Positions 8,385 to 16,641 of a DNA stretch of 64,000 nucleotides are shown one piece after another (within the stretch, counting starts at the first letter, position 1; each line of letters starts with the position of its first letter). The notes beneath the pieces are model-generated. The model saw nothing but the letters and a program-made list of their open reading frames with translations. It was not told where the DNA came from and made no database searches. A program made the translations under genes and the position numbers. Source of the DNA: Pararhizobium polonicum (GTDB taxonomy: Bacteria; Pseudomonadota; Alphaproteobacteria; Rhizobiales; Rhizobiaceae); NCBI RefSeq assembly GCF_001687365.1, contig NZ_LGLV01000008.1, positions 310,001 to 374,000 of the forward strand, in the 5' to 3' direction.

Positions 8385-9800
8385 TCAGTTGGAATGGAGG
8401 GGATCGGCAAGGTCGGGAAGGATCTTGCCGGGATTGAGAATGTTGAGAGGGTCGAGCGCGATCTTCAGCGTCCGCATCATGGCGACGGCTTCCGCGCCAT
8501 GTTCGGCTTCCTGAAACACCCGCTTGCCGAGACCGACGCCGTGTTCGCCGGTCGCCGTGCCGCCGACAGCCAGCGCCCGCAGGACGATGCGGTCCGCCAG
8601 CCGGTGGACCTCGGCCTGTTCCTGCGCATCGTCGGGATCGGACATGAACACGCAGTGGAAATTGCCGTCACCGACATGGCCGACGATATAGGCCGGTATC
8701 TGCGACGCGCGGATATCGGCATGGGTCTCCAGCACGGCATCGGCGAGGTTTGAGAGTGGCACGCAGACATCGGTCGGCCAGGAATGGGCGCCGGGACGCT
8801 CGGCTTTCGCCCAGCCCAGCGCCACCCTGCGGGTTTCCCAGATCCGGCGTGTCTCGTCGGCATTCTTTGCCCAGCGCAACGGCGTTCCGCCATGGTCGGC
8901 AACGATTGCCGCGATGATATCCGAGAGCGCGGCAATGCTTTCGGGATTGCCGTGGAACTCGAAGAACAGGGTCGGCAGCGGAGCAAGATCGAGCGTCTCG
9001 TGCCGATTGATCACCGCGACCAGAGCTTCGTCGAGAAGTTCGACGCGGCCGATCGACAGGCCGGCGCGCTTGATGTCGATGACGGCGGAGACGGCACCCG
9101 CCAGCGTCTGGAAACCGGCAATGGCGGAGACGGCATCGGGAATGGGGTGAAGGCGAAGGGTCACCTCGGTGACGATGCCGAGCGTGCCTTCGGAACCGAC
9201 GAACAGGCGGGTCAGGTCGTAGCCGGAGGACGATTTTCGTGCGAGCGATCCGGTCCTGACGATGCGGCCATCGGCCGTCACCACCGTCAGCCCCAGCACG
9301 TTTTCGCGCATGACGCCGAACCGCACGGCATTGGTGCCGCTGGCTCCTGTCGAGACCATGCCGCCGATCGAGGCATCCGCGCCGGGATCGACGGGAAAGA
9401 ACAGGCCGGTGTCGCGCAGCTGCCGGTTCAGCTCCTGGCGCCGGACGCCGGCCTCGACCCGCACGATCATGTCGTCGGGGCGGATGTCCAGAATCCGGTC
9501 AAGCCGGCTGGTGTCGAGCGAGATACCGCCCGCAACCGGAATGGCGCCACCTTCAAGCCCCGATCCCGCACCAAAGGGCACGATCGGCACGCGGTAGCGG
9601 CTGGCAATAGTGGCGATCTCCGCGACTTCTTCCGTCGAACTCGGGAACACCACGATATCGGGACGGCTTGCAGGATGATGGCTTTCGTCGTGCGCATGCA
9701 GATCGCGGACCGACAGGCCGGTGAGCGCCCGGTCCCCAAACCGGGAGACCAGCGCGGCAATTGCCTCCGCTAGTCCGCCTGAAGCGACATGCTGGTTCAT
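8385..9800 (-). CDS. FAD-linked D-2-hydroxyacid dehydrogenase (GlcD/D-lactate dehydrogenase family)
   Basis: The 471-residue flavoprotein has a PCMH-type FAD-binding domain (~45-225) with VPFGAGSGLEGG, DPGADASIGGMVSTGASG and LFVGSEGTLGIVTE. The C-terminal cap ends with HVGDGNFHC and ATGEHGVGLGK. Members oxidise D-2-hydroxy acids to 2-keto acids and pass electrons to cytochrome or quinone. Its ATG overlaps the aminotransferase stop by 4 bp. In this operon it could turn 2-hydroxy-4-(methylthio)butanoate into the keto acid used by the aminotransferase (inference). Confidence 0.88.
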   Translation of the reverse strand: MNQHVASGGLAEAIAALVSRFGDRALTGLSVRDLHAHDESHHPASRPDIVVFPSSTEEVAEIATIASRYRVPIVPFGAGSGLEGGAIPVAGGISLDTSRLDRILDIRPDDMIVRVEAGVRRQELNRQLRDTGLFFPVDPGADASIGGMVSTGASGTNAVRFGVMRENVLGLTVVTADGRIVRTGSLARKSSSGYDLTRLFVGSEGTLGIVTEVTLRLHPIPDAVSAIAGFQTLAGAVSAVIDIKRAGLSIGRVELLDEALVAVINRHETLDLAPLPTLFFEFHGNPESIAALSDIIAAIVADHGGTPLRWAKNADETRRIWETRRVALGWAKAERPGAHSWPTDVCVPLSNLADAVLETHADIRASQIPAYIVGHVGDGNFHCVFMSDPDDAQEQAEVHRLADRIVLRALAVGGTATGEHGVGLGKRVFQEAEHGAEAVAMMRTLKIALDPLNILNPGKILPDLADPLHSN

Positions 9801-10984
9801 GACGCCGCTTTCAATCCCTGATCCCGGCCCTGGTTCTCGCGCCAGCGTGACAGCCGCTTCACGGCCTCTTCCAGCGTTTCGATCTTCTTGGCAAAGCAGA
9901 AGCGGACATGGCTGGTGACATCGCGCGCGCCATAGAAGGAGGAGATCGGCACAGGCGTAACGCCGGCTTCCAGGGTCAGTCTGCGCGAGAAGGCGAGATC
10001 GTCGCCATCGGCGTCGAAACTGCTGATATCGGCGATGGCGAAATAGGTGGACGCAGCGTCCGCAACGGTGAAGCCGGCAGCGCGCAGGCCGTCGACAAGC
10101 ACATTGCGGCGCAGTTCCAGATCGGTTTTCAGGCTCTGGAAATAGGTATCCGGCAGCCGAAGCCCGACGGCGACCGCAGCCTGCAAGGCCGGCGGCGTGG
10201 TGAACGTGACGAACTGGTGCGCCCGCGCAATCGGTGCCAGCAGCTTGGCGTCGGCGGTGACATAACCGACCTTCCAGCCAGTGACCGAGAAGGTCTTGCC
10301 GGCTGAACCGATGCGGACCACGCGATCACGGAGTTCAGGCAGGGCAAAGAGCGTCTTGTGCGCGCGGCCGTCGAAGGTCAGGTGCTCGTAGACTTCATCG
10401 GCGATGACGAGGAGATCGTGCTTGAGCACAAGCGCGGAAAGAAAAGCCAGTTCCTCGTCGTCGAAGATCTTGCCGATCGGGTTCATCGGCGTGTTGATGA
10501 CGATGGCGCGGGTTTTCGGTGTGATCAGCGCAGCGAGTTGTTCGCGCGGCAACTCCCAGTGGGGCGGTGCCAGCCGCACCGGAACAGGGATCGCACCGGC
10601 GCGGCGGATCAGCAGGGCGTAGACATCATAGACCGGTTCGAAGACGATGACTTCGTCGCCTGTCTCCAGAAGCGCCAGAAACGTATCGGCAAGCGCTTCG
10701 GTGGCACCCGAGGTGACCAGCACCTCGCGCTCCCAATCCACATCGATCTCGAGGAAACGCTTGGTGTTTTCCGCAACTGCCTGGCGCAGTGCCGGCAGGC
10801 CCATCATCGGCGGGTACTGATGTGGCCCGTCCTGCAGTGCCTTGACGGCGGCATCGATCAGAGCGGCGGGCTCCATGCCTTCCGGAAACCCCTGGCCGAG
10901 ATTGATCGACCCGGTCTCGGCGGCCAGCCGTGACATGGATTCGAAGATAGAGGTGCCGGCATTTGCAAAGATGGGATTGACCAA
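9797..10984 (-). CDS. Class I PLP aminotransferase (methionine/aromatic type)
   Basis: This 395-residue fold-type I aminotransferase carries the PLP lysine Lys230 in GSAGKTFSVTGWKVG, Asp196 in LLVIADEVYE and the NTPMNP motif. It resembles YbdL/kynurenine aminotransferases, which prefer methionine, glutamine and aromatic amino acids. I chose a TTG start at 10984 because AGGAG lies 8 bp before it and the family normally begins with NPIFANAG; an upstream reading to 11131 adds 49 unrelated residues. It is the first gene of the met operon. A possible promoter (TTGAAC then TATATG, 15-bp spacer) lies upstream. Confidence 0.88.
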   Translation of the reverse strand: MVNPIFANAGTSIFESMSRLAAETGSINLGQGFPEGMEPAALIDAAVKALQDGPHQYPPMMGLPALRQAVAENTKRFLEIDVDWEREVLVTSGATEALADTFLALLETGDEVIVFEPVYDVYALLIRRAGAIPVPVRLAPPHWELPREQLAALITPKTRAIVINTPMNPIGKIFDDEELAFLSALVLKHDLLVIADEVYEHLTFDGRAHKTLFALPELRDRVVRIGSAGKTFSVTGWKVGYVTADAKLLAPIARAHQFVTFTTPPALQAAVAVGLRLPDTYFQSLKTDLELRRNVLVDGLRAAGFTVADAASTYFAIADISSFDADGDDLAFSRRLTLEAGVTPVPISSFYGARDVTSHVRFCFAKKIETLEEAVKRLSRWRENQGRDQGLKAAS

Positions 10985-11211
10985 GCGTATGTCTCCTGCG
11001 CGCCGCGCGCGAACTGGCGAGGCGAGGAAAACATATATTCTGTAGATTACCTGTTCAAAGATTGGTGGTGACGTGATTTCGGTATTGTGAGAATAAATTT
11101 GCGGCAAAGGCGGGATGGTGAGGCAATCCATCCAGCGTGCCGATCCGCACCTCTGGAGCGGCGCAGATCCGTGGCCGGCAAACCCGTCCCGGTTGGGCAG
11201 GCCCTGGTTGC

Positions 11212-11538
11212 TCAGCCCTGTCCCGTGGTCTCATCCGCCGCGACCAGGCTCAGAAGTCCCGGCAGTTTCGCCTCGATATCCGCGCGCCGCAGGCAGGCGG
11301 CCCGGCTGTTGCCGCGATCGACCTGACGGACCAGACCGGATTCCCGCAACACCTTGAAATGATGGGTCAAGGTCGATTTGGTCACGGGCAGGTTGAAGGA
11401 CGCGCATGTCCGCTCCGTCCCGTCCGGCGCGCGCGCGAGTTCGGCGATGACACGCCGGCGAAGCGGATCGGCAAGCGCGGCGAGGATAGGCCCGAGCGCG
11501 ATCTGCTCTGGTTCAGGATGTCCATCACTATCTGTCAA
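11212..11538 (-). CDS. ArsR-family transcriptional repressor
   Basis: This 108-residue protein has a winged helix-turn-helix with LADPLRRRVIAELA, KSTLTHHFKVLRESGLV and a wing (QVDRGNSRAACL). The only cysteines are at LRRADI-proximal and TCASF positions and do not form a classical ArsR metal box, so it may sense something else. It is divergent from the small monooxygenase gene. Two copies of the same imperfect palindrome lie between them and are its likely binding sites. Confidence 0.85.
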   Translation of the reverse strand: MTDSDGHPEPEQIALGPILAALADPLRRRVIAELARAPDGTERTCASFNLPVTKSTLTHHFKVLRESGLVRQVDRGNSRAACLRRADIEAKLPGLLSLVAADETTGQG

Positions 11539-11554
11539 TGAATGTTACTCCACA

Positions 11555-11576
11555 AGGTACGTATTGCGTCATACCT
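11555..11576. promoter_or_regulatory. Putative ArsR operator, copy 1
   Basis: AGGTACG (11555-11561), 8 bases, then CATACCT (11570-11576): a nearly perfect inverted repeat between two divergent starts. The same design recurs exactly 33 bp further on. Confidence 0.5.
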
Positions 11577-11587
11577 AAGATCGGGAT

Positions 11588-11609
11588 AGGTACGGTGATA
11601 TTCATACCA
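11588..11609. promoter_or_regulatory. Putative ArsR operator, copy 2
   Basis: AGGTACG (11588-11594), 8 bases, then CATACCA (11603-11609), 14 bp before the monooxygenase start. Both arms match copy 1 while the spacers differ, as expected for a protein binding site. Confidence 0.5.
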
Positions 11610-11622
11610 ATAGGAACATCCC

Positions 11623-11973
11623 ATGTCCAACGCCGATTTTACCCTTCCCGAACCCGATGCGGATGATGTCGCGCCCTACACGCTGGTCGGCCAGGCAAGA
11701 GCCAGACCCGGACAGGAAGACGCGCTCGAGCGGGTGCTTCTCTCCCTTGTCGCTCCCACCCGGCGGGAGGCGGGCGCACTGGAATATCACGTGCACCGCG
11801 ACCGCGCCGATCCCTGCCTCTTCGTCTTCTATGAGGCCTGGCAGAGCCTCGGTCATCTGAAGGCACATCTGCAGCAGCCGTACATCATCGACTTCCTTTC
11901 GCGGCGGATGGATTATCTCGCCGAGGATATGGATGTGCGCTGGCTGAAGATGGCCAGCTCCTACGCCGCGTGA
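11623..11973 (+). CDS. Antibiotic-biosynthesis-monooxygenase (ABM) domain protein
   Basis: This small cytoplasmic protein of 116 residues has a ferredoxin-like dimeric alpha/beta barrel: VGQARARPGQEDALERVLLSL, then EYHVHRD and LFVFYEAW. The family includes YgiN-type quinol monooxygenases that work without cofactors, though many members have unknown substrates. It is divergent from the ArsR gene, which probably represses it. Its end overlaps the convergent LysR gene by 13 bp. Confidence 0.82.
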   Translation: MSNADFTLPEPDADDVAPYTLVGQARARPGQEDALERVLLSLVAPTRREAGALEYHVHRDRADPCLFVFYEAWQSLGHLKAHLQQPYIIDFLSRRMDYLAEDMDVRWLKMASSYAA

Positions 11974-12902
11974 CCATCTCCATCGCTGCGGCCCCCGACG
12001 CTGGATTTTCCCGCAGCCGCGACGATCGCATCGATGGTCGCGCGCAGCCGCGGCAGCATCACCGGTGCGCTCGGCCAGATCACGTGGATCGGCAGATGGC
12101 CGGCGATTCGTCCGGGCATCACCTGCCGCAGCGCTCCGGATGCAATCTCCGGCGCTGCCAGCCATTCCGGCAGCAGTCCGATCCCATGGCCGGCCTTGAT
12201 CGCCGCCAGCGTCAGCGCGCTTCCATCGAGCAGGAGCCGGGCAGGGGGCATCCAGGCTTCGATCACCCCATCCGCACCGGTTATCGACCAGGGCAGGGTT
12301 CGCCCGTTGCGGCTGGTGGCAATCAGCGCGTGTCCGGCCAGGTCGGAGACTGTTTCGGGCATGCCATGTTCAGCGAGATAGTATGGGGACGCGCAGAGCA
12401 GGATGGTCTGCATGCCGAGCTTGCGGGCGGTGAGGCCCGACACATCCGGAAGAGCGCCGATCCGCACCGCCACATCGACCCGTTGCGACAGCAGATCGAC
12501 CTTTTCGCCGTCAAGCACGATCTCGAAAGAGAGCAGCGGATACCTGTCCGACAGGGCAAAAAGCGCCGGGGCGATGATGGTCATGCCGAATAGCGGCGGC
12601 AGGTTCACCCGCACAAGCCCGCTCGGCGCCGTGCGGGTGGCGGCCAGTTCGTCCTCGGCAGCGTCGATCTCTTCGAATGCCCGGCGGCAGACATCCCGGT
12701 AGCGCTCGCCCTCCTGCGTCAGGTTCAGCCGGCGGGTCGTCCGCTCGAACAGGCGCACACCGAGCCGGTCCTCCAGCCGCGCGACAGCCTTTGCCACGGC
12801 AGAGGGCGAGAGATGCAGCCGGTCCGCGGCGGCGGCAAAGGAGCTCAGGCCGCAGACGGTGAGGAAAATGCGGATCGGTCCCGCCCGTTCGATGGTCGAC
12901 AT
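11961..12902 (-). CDS. LysR-family transcriptional regulator
   Basis: The 313-residue protein has an N-terminal winged helix-turn-helix (residues ~1-60, SFAAAADRLHLSPSAVAKAVARLE) and a C-terminal substrate-sensing domain. It belongs to the subgroup that usually controls a divergently transcribed dehydrogenase, and here an SDR gene is divergent 85 bp away. The effector is unknown. Confidence 0.88.
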   Translation of the reverse strand: MSTIERAGPIRIFLTVCGLSSFAAAADRLHLSPSAVAKAVARLEDRLGVRLFERTTRRLNLTQEGERYRDVCRRAFEEIDAAEDELAATRTAPSGLVRVNLPPLFGMTIIAPALFALSDRYPLLSFEIVLDGEKVDLLSQRVDVAVRIGALPDVSGLTARKLGMQTILLCASPYYLAEHGMPETVSDLAGHALIATSRNGRTLPWSITGADGVIEAWMPPARLLLDGSALTLAAIKAGHGIGLLPEWLAAPEIASGALRQVMPGRIAGHLPIHVIWPSAPVMLPRLRATIDAIVAAAGKSSVGGRSDGDGHAA

Positions 12903-12916
12903 CCTCCGTATTTAGA

Positions 12917-12927
12917 GAATTATATTC
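12917..12927. promoter_or_regulatory. Short inverted repeat between LysR and SDR genes
   Basis: GAAT (12917-12920), 3 bases, ATTC (12924-12927) lies in the 85-bp divergent region, where a LysR binding site is expected. It is short and only suggestive. Confidence 0.25.
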
Positions 12928-12987
12928 GTGAGTCCCAGGAATTTTGATCGCTTCGACGGATTTCAGATCGCGAATACAGTCGAGCGC

Positions 12988-13698
12988 ATGAAAAAAGCAA
13001 ACACATATGCCATCATCGGCGGCACCTCCGGCATGGGGTTCGGCCTTGCGCAACGCCTTGTCGAAAGGGGAGACCACGTTCTTGTCGGCGGCCGATCGGT
13101 GACTCGTCTCGAGCAGGCAGCAAAGCAGCTCGGTCCGGCCGCGGTCGTCCGCCCTGTCGATATGGAGGACAGGGCATCCCTTGCCGCCTTCTTTGACGGC
13201 TTTAGCGATCTGGCGGGCCTGTTCACACCCGGCGCCTCCTACCGCACAGCCTCCTTCCGCGAGGCAGACAGCGAAACCGCCGAGAGCCCGTTCCGTGGCA
13301 AATTCTGGGCGCAGTATTGGGCCGTTCATGCTGCCCTGCCGCATCTTGCCGAGGACGCGGCCGTGCTGCTGATGTCGGGCGCCGCCTCTGTTCGGCCGAT
13401 CGGAAATGCTGCCTATGCGGCCTGCAACGCCGCGATCGAGGGGCTGGCAAGGGCGCTCGCGGTGGAGTTGCGGCCGATCCGCGTCAATTGCCTCTCGCCC
13501 GGAACCATCGACAGCGAACTCTGGCGCAACCGCCCGGTCTCCGTCCGGGAGCCGGTTTTCGAGGGATGGCGGTCTCTCGCCCTGACCGGCCGTGTCGGCA
13601 GCGTCGACGATGCCGTCAGCGCGGCCTTGTTTCTCCTCGACAACGGCAACATGACGGGTTCGACGCTCTATAATGACGGTGGCTACTCGATGCGTTGA
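12988..13698 (+). CDS. Short-chain dehydrogenase/reductase with altered catalytic motif
   Basis: The Rossmann-fold protein of 236 residues has GGTSGMGFG (11-19) in place of the classical TGxxxGxG and conserved NCLSPG near 167-172. The active-site Tyr143 is present, but the lysine of YxxxK is Asn147 (YAACN), so ordinary SDR proton relay is doubtful. Natural substrate unknown. I chose ATG 12988; the GTG at 12928 would leave only 25 bp for the divergent promoter. It is probably regulated by the adjacent LysR protein. Confidence 0.85.
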   Translation: MKKANTYAIIGGTSGMGFGLAQRLVERGDHVLVGGRSVTRLEQAAKQLGPAAVVRPVDMEDRASLAAFFDGFSDLAGLFTPGASYRTASFREADSETAESPFRGKFWAQYWAVHAALPHLAEDAAVLLMSGAASVRPIGNAAYAACNAAIEGLARALAVELRPIRVNCLSPGTIDSELWRNRPVSVREPVFEGWRSLALTGRVGSVDDAVSAALFLLDNGNMTGSTLYNDGGYSMR

Positions 13699-13817
13699 GG
13701 AATGCCGTTATGTGCTCGATGGTCCGTGAGCGCTTGCAGCGGAAATTTTCAGTCATCGGAATGATCAACGGCCGGATTTTTTGCAATCACCGCCGCGTGT
13801 AGTTGCCAGTTCCTTTA

Positions 13818-13836
13818 GTCTATCAAATTTATAGAC
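13818..13836. promoter_or_regulatory. AT-rich inverted repeat upstream of a small gene
   Basis: GTCTAT (13818-13823) and ATAGAC (13831-13836) form a perfect 6-bp inverted repeat with a 7-bp spacer, in the 202-bp gap after the SDR gene. It may be an operator; no regulator is assigned. Confidence 0.3.
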
Positions 13837-13900
13837 AATAATGCTCGCCATACCTTTTGATAATCACGATGCGGGATTTTCGCGCTGTGGATGTGAGGAC

Positions 13901-14089
13901 ATGATGAGTTTGCTGAGACATTTCGACCGCCTTCAAACGATGAGAGACCAGCTGGAGGCAAAGCTGGATCTTGATGATGCGGGCATCCTGGGAGGCGGCG
14001 GCATGGGTTACCGGGCGCGGCGTGCCTTGCGCGACCGCATATCCGAAATTTCCGAGGAGATCTTCGCATTGGAGCAGCGCGCCCGTTAA
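13901..14089 (+). CDS. Small hypothetical protein, charged and helical
   Basis: About 62 residues starting at MMSLLRHF. It is rich in Arg, Glu and Asp, with two probable helices separated by a glycine run (GILGGGGMGYRARR). A GTGAGGAC ribosome-like site precedes the start. A longer reading from 13841 is possible but has no ribosome site. I do not recognise a family. It sits 37 bp before a small hydrolase gene on the same strand and may be cotranscribed. Confidence 0.5.
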   Translation: MMSLLRHFDRLQTMRDQLEAKLDLDDAGILGGGGMGYRARRALRDRISEISEEIFALEQRAR

Positions 14090-14126
14090 TCCCAGAGTTG
14101 ACGGGGTGCCACAGCGGGGAAACCAG

Positions 14127-14693
14127 ATGACACTCACCTTAATCTTGCCCGGGTTGAACGGCTCCGACGATGGACATTGGCAGCGGTTCTGGCTCAAGGA
14201 CGATGCAAACAGCCGGCTGGTCGAGCAGGACGACTGGAAATCTCCCAGGATCGAGACCTGGACGAAGCGTCTCGAAGAGGTTCTTGCTCAGGAAGGACCG
14301 GCCTATATCGTCGCCCATAGCCTTGGCTGCCTGCTGGCTGCGAAATGCGCGGATAGTCCATTCGCGCGGCTGATCAAGGGCGCTTTGCTCGTTGCGCCCT
14401 GCGACCTGTCGACCACGGAAAACCTGCATCCTGGCGCCATCCACTTTGGCCGGATGCCAACCCGGACGCTGCCCTTTCCAACGATCACGGTTGGAAGCCT
14501 GAACGATATCTACATGCCGCTTGAAAGCCTGTCGCTCTATTGCCGTCTCTGGAGGACGCCGGTCAAAAATCTCGGGCAAGCGGGCCATATCAATATCGAA
14601 AGCGGCTTTGGCAGATGGACCGGCGGCTACGGCCTGCTATCCTTGCTGGAAAAGAAGGTGAAAGCACAGGGCAATCCCGGCAAGTTTCACTGA
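14127..14693 (+). CDS. RBBP9/YdeN-family serine hydrolase
   Basis: This 188-residue alpha/beta hydrolase has the nucleophile elbow AHSLGC (Ser ~71), an Asp in GSLNDIYMP and His in QAGHINIESGFG, giving a complete triad. The family opening LPGLNGSDDGHWQRFW matches the RBBP9 (DUF1234) group, small esterases of unknown natural substrate. No signal peptide, so cytoplasmic. The start is preceded by GGGGAAACC. Confidence 0.88.
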   Translation: MTLTLILPGLNGSDDGHWQRFWLKDDANSRLVEQDDWKSPRIETWTKRLEEVLAQEGPAYIVAHSLGCLLAAKCADSPFARLIKGALLVAPCDLSTTENLHPGAIHFGRMPTRTLPFPTITVGSLNDIYMPLESLSLYCRLWRTPVKNLGQAGHINIESGFGRWTGGYGLLSLLEKKVKAQGNPGKFH

Positions 14694-14699
14694 GAAAAT

Positions 14700-14724
14700 T
14701 ATTTCCATAAATTCTATAGAAATA
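14700..14724. promoter_or_regulatory. Palindrome upstream of the sulfonate operon
   Basis: TATTTCCATA (14700-14709), 5 bases, TATAGAAATA (14715-14724): arms agree at 9 of 10 positions. It lies ~85 bp before ssuA and is probably a regulator site for the operon. Confidence 0.45.
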
Positions 14725-14808
14725 GACATTCCGACTTTCACGCCCCATGGCCTTTGCCCGTAGGCTTATCCCAACGCAGAGTGGCGATGCCAACAATAGG
14801 GGATGGAT

Positions 14809-15777
14809 ATGGGCTTGTTTCGTTCGGCAATGATCGGTGTGGCGGCGGCTTTGAGTTTCGGGCTGGCCTCGGCCCAGGCGGCGGATCTTTCGGAAATCAG
14901 GATCGATTGGGCAACCTACAATCCGGTCGGGCTTCTTTTGAAAAAGGAAGGTCTGCTCGAGAAGGAATTCGTCAAAGACAATATCAGCATCCGCTGGGTG
15001 CAGTCCGCCGGCTCCAACAAGGCGCTGGAATTCCTCAGTGCCGGATCGATCGATTTCGGCTCGACGGCCGGCGCCGCTGCGTTGATTTCGCGGGTCAACG
15101 GCAACCCGATCAAATCGGTCTATGTCTTCTCCCGCCCTGAATGGACCGCTTTGGTCACCCGTGCGGACAGCCCCATTGCCACCGTTCAGGACCTGAAGGG
15201 CAAGACGATCGCGGTGACGCGCGGCACGGATCCGCATATCTTTCTCGTTCGTGCGCTGGCCGATGCCGGACTGAAGGAAACCGACGTGACGCTGGTGCTG
15301 TTGCAGCATGCCGACGGCAAGCTGGCGCTCTTGCGCGGTGACGTCGATGCCTGGGCCGGTCTTGATCCGCTGATGGCTTCCGCGGAAGTGGAGGAAAAGG
15401 CGAAGCTGTTCTATCGCAAGCCGGAAAACAACACATGGGGCGTGCTCAACACCACCGAGACCTTCGCCACCGAGCATCCGGATATCGTCAAGCGCGTCAT
15501 CGCCACCTATGAGCAGGCGCGGGCGCAGGCGATCGCCGATCCCGCCGCCCTGAAGGCGGCGCTGGTCGAAGCGGCAAAACTGCCCGAGGACGTGATCGCC
15601 AAGCAGCTCGAACGCACCGACATCTCCCAGCCGACGATCGGCGACCTGCAGCGCGATACGATCTCGAAAGCAGGCCTCGCCTTGCAGAGTGCGGGTGTTC
15701 TTCCGGCCGACGTCGATATCCAGAAGGTTACCAACGAGCTGATCGACGACAGTTTCGCTGTCGGCAAAACGCAGTAA
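14809..15777 (+). CDS. ssuA: Aliphatic sulfonate-type ABC substrate-binding protein
   Basis: This periplasmic protein of ~322 residues has a signal peptide ending at SAQAAD. Its body is SsuA/TauA-like: IDWATYNPVGLLLKKEGLL, VQSAGSNKALEFLSAGSIDFGSTAG and DAWAGLDP. ATG 14809 has GGGG at good spacing; the ATG at 14803 overlaps that site. It begins a three-gene operon with the permease and ATPase. The actual ligand (sulfonate, taurine or sulfate ester) cannot be read from sequence. Confidence 0.88.
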   Translation: MGLFRSAMIGVAAALSFGLASAQAADLSEIRIDWATYNPVGLLLKKEGLLEKEFVKDNISIRWVQSAGSNKALEFLSAGSIDFGSTAGAAALISRVNGNPIKSVYVFSRPEWTALVTRADSPIATVQDLKGKTIAVTRGTDPHIFLVRALADAGLKETDVTLVLLQHADGKLALLRGDVDAWAGLDPLMASAEVEEKAKLFYRKPENNTWGVLNTTETFATEHPDIVKRVIATYEQARAQAIADPAALKAALVEAAKLPEDVIAKQLERTDISQPTIGDLQRDTISKAGLALQSAGVLPADVDIQKVTNELIDDSFAVGKTQ

Positions 15778-15794
15778 AGGCGTAAAGCATCGTC

Positions 15795-16637
15795 ATGGCG
15801 GATCTGGCCGGGACTGGAATCAAAACCGAGATAAAGGCGTCGCGCTCAGCCGCGGCGTCGGCGTTTTATGGCCTGAGCCGGCAAGCGCTGGCCGCTGTCA
15901 TCGTGCCTGCTGTGGGCCTGCTGTTCTGGGAAGTTGCGGTTGCCGCTGGCTGGTTTTCCGGCCGCCTCATGCCGCCGCCATCCAGGGTTCTGGCGACCCT
16001 GTGGGTGCTTTTGAAGTCCGGCGAGCTGTTCAACCACATCGGCATTACGACGGTCAGAGTGTTCTTCGGATTTGTCCTCGGCACTGTCGCGGCCACCATT
16101 GCCGGCGCCGTGACCGGATATTTCGGACTGGCCCGCCGCCTGATCGATCCGTCGCTTCAGGCGCTGCGCTCCATTCCGTCGATCGCCTGGGTGCCTCTGT
16201 TCATTCTCTGGTTCGGAATTTTCGAGGCCTCAAAGGTGGCGCTGATCGCTGTCGGTGTCTTCTTTCCGGTCTATCTCGGTGTGTCGGGCGCCATCCTGTC
16301 GGTCGATCGCAAGATCGTCGAGGTCGGGCGGATCTTCCGGCTGTCCGGTTTTGCTCTGGTGCGGCGGATCATGCTGCCGGCCGTCCTCCCGGCTTATGTG
16401 CTTGCCTTGCGATCCGGCCTCGGCCTTGGCTGGATGTTCGTCGTCGCGGCAGAATTCATGGGGGCATCGGAAGGGCTGGGCTATCTTCTCGTTGATGGTC
16501 AGCAACTGGGCAAACCCGACCAGATCATGGCCGCCATCATCACCTTCGCCATCGTCGGCAAGGTGACGGACAGTCTGTTGCTGGCGGCAACGGCGCCTTT
16601 CCTGACATGGCAGGATAGCTACAGGCGCGGGGAGTGA
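15795..16637 (+). CDS. ssuC: Sulfonate-type ABC transporter permease
   Basis: The 280-residue inner-membrane protein has about six transmembrane segments. The coupling loop IVEVGRIFRLSGFALVRRIMLPAVLPAYV and the family motif LRSIPSIAWVPLFILWFG are clear. It lies between the binding protein (17 bp) and the ATPase (4 bp), the normal Ssu arrangement. Confidence 0.9.
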   Translation: MADLAGTGIKTEIKASRSAAASAFYGLSRQALAAVIVPAVGLLFWEVAVAAGWFSGRLMPPPSRVLATLWVLLKSGELFNHIGITTVRVFFGFVLGTVAATIAGAVTGYFGLARRLIDPSLQALRSIPSIAWVPLFILWFGIFEASKVALIAVGVFFPVYLGVSGAILSVDRKIVEVGRIFRLSGFALVRRIMLPAVLPAYVLALRSGLGLGWMFVVAAEFMGASEGLGYLLVDGQQLGKPDQIMAAIITFAIVGKVTDSLLLAATAPFLTWQDSYRRGE

Positions 16638-16641
16638 GCCG

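Noticed and set aside
10985-11211. Possible SAM riboswitch upstream of the methionine-type aminotransferase
   Set aside because: I found no SAM-II-like pseudoknot elements; only a modest promoter-like sequence is visible.
13829-14197. 122-residue minus-strand frame opposite the small hypothetical gene
   Set aside because: It overlaps a better-supported plus-strand gene and the hydrolase start, and has no ribosome site.
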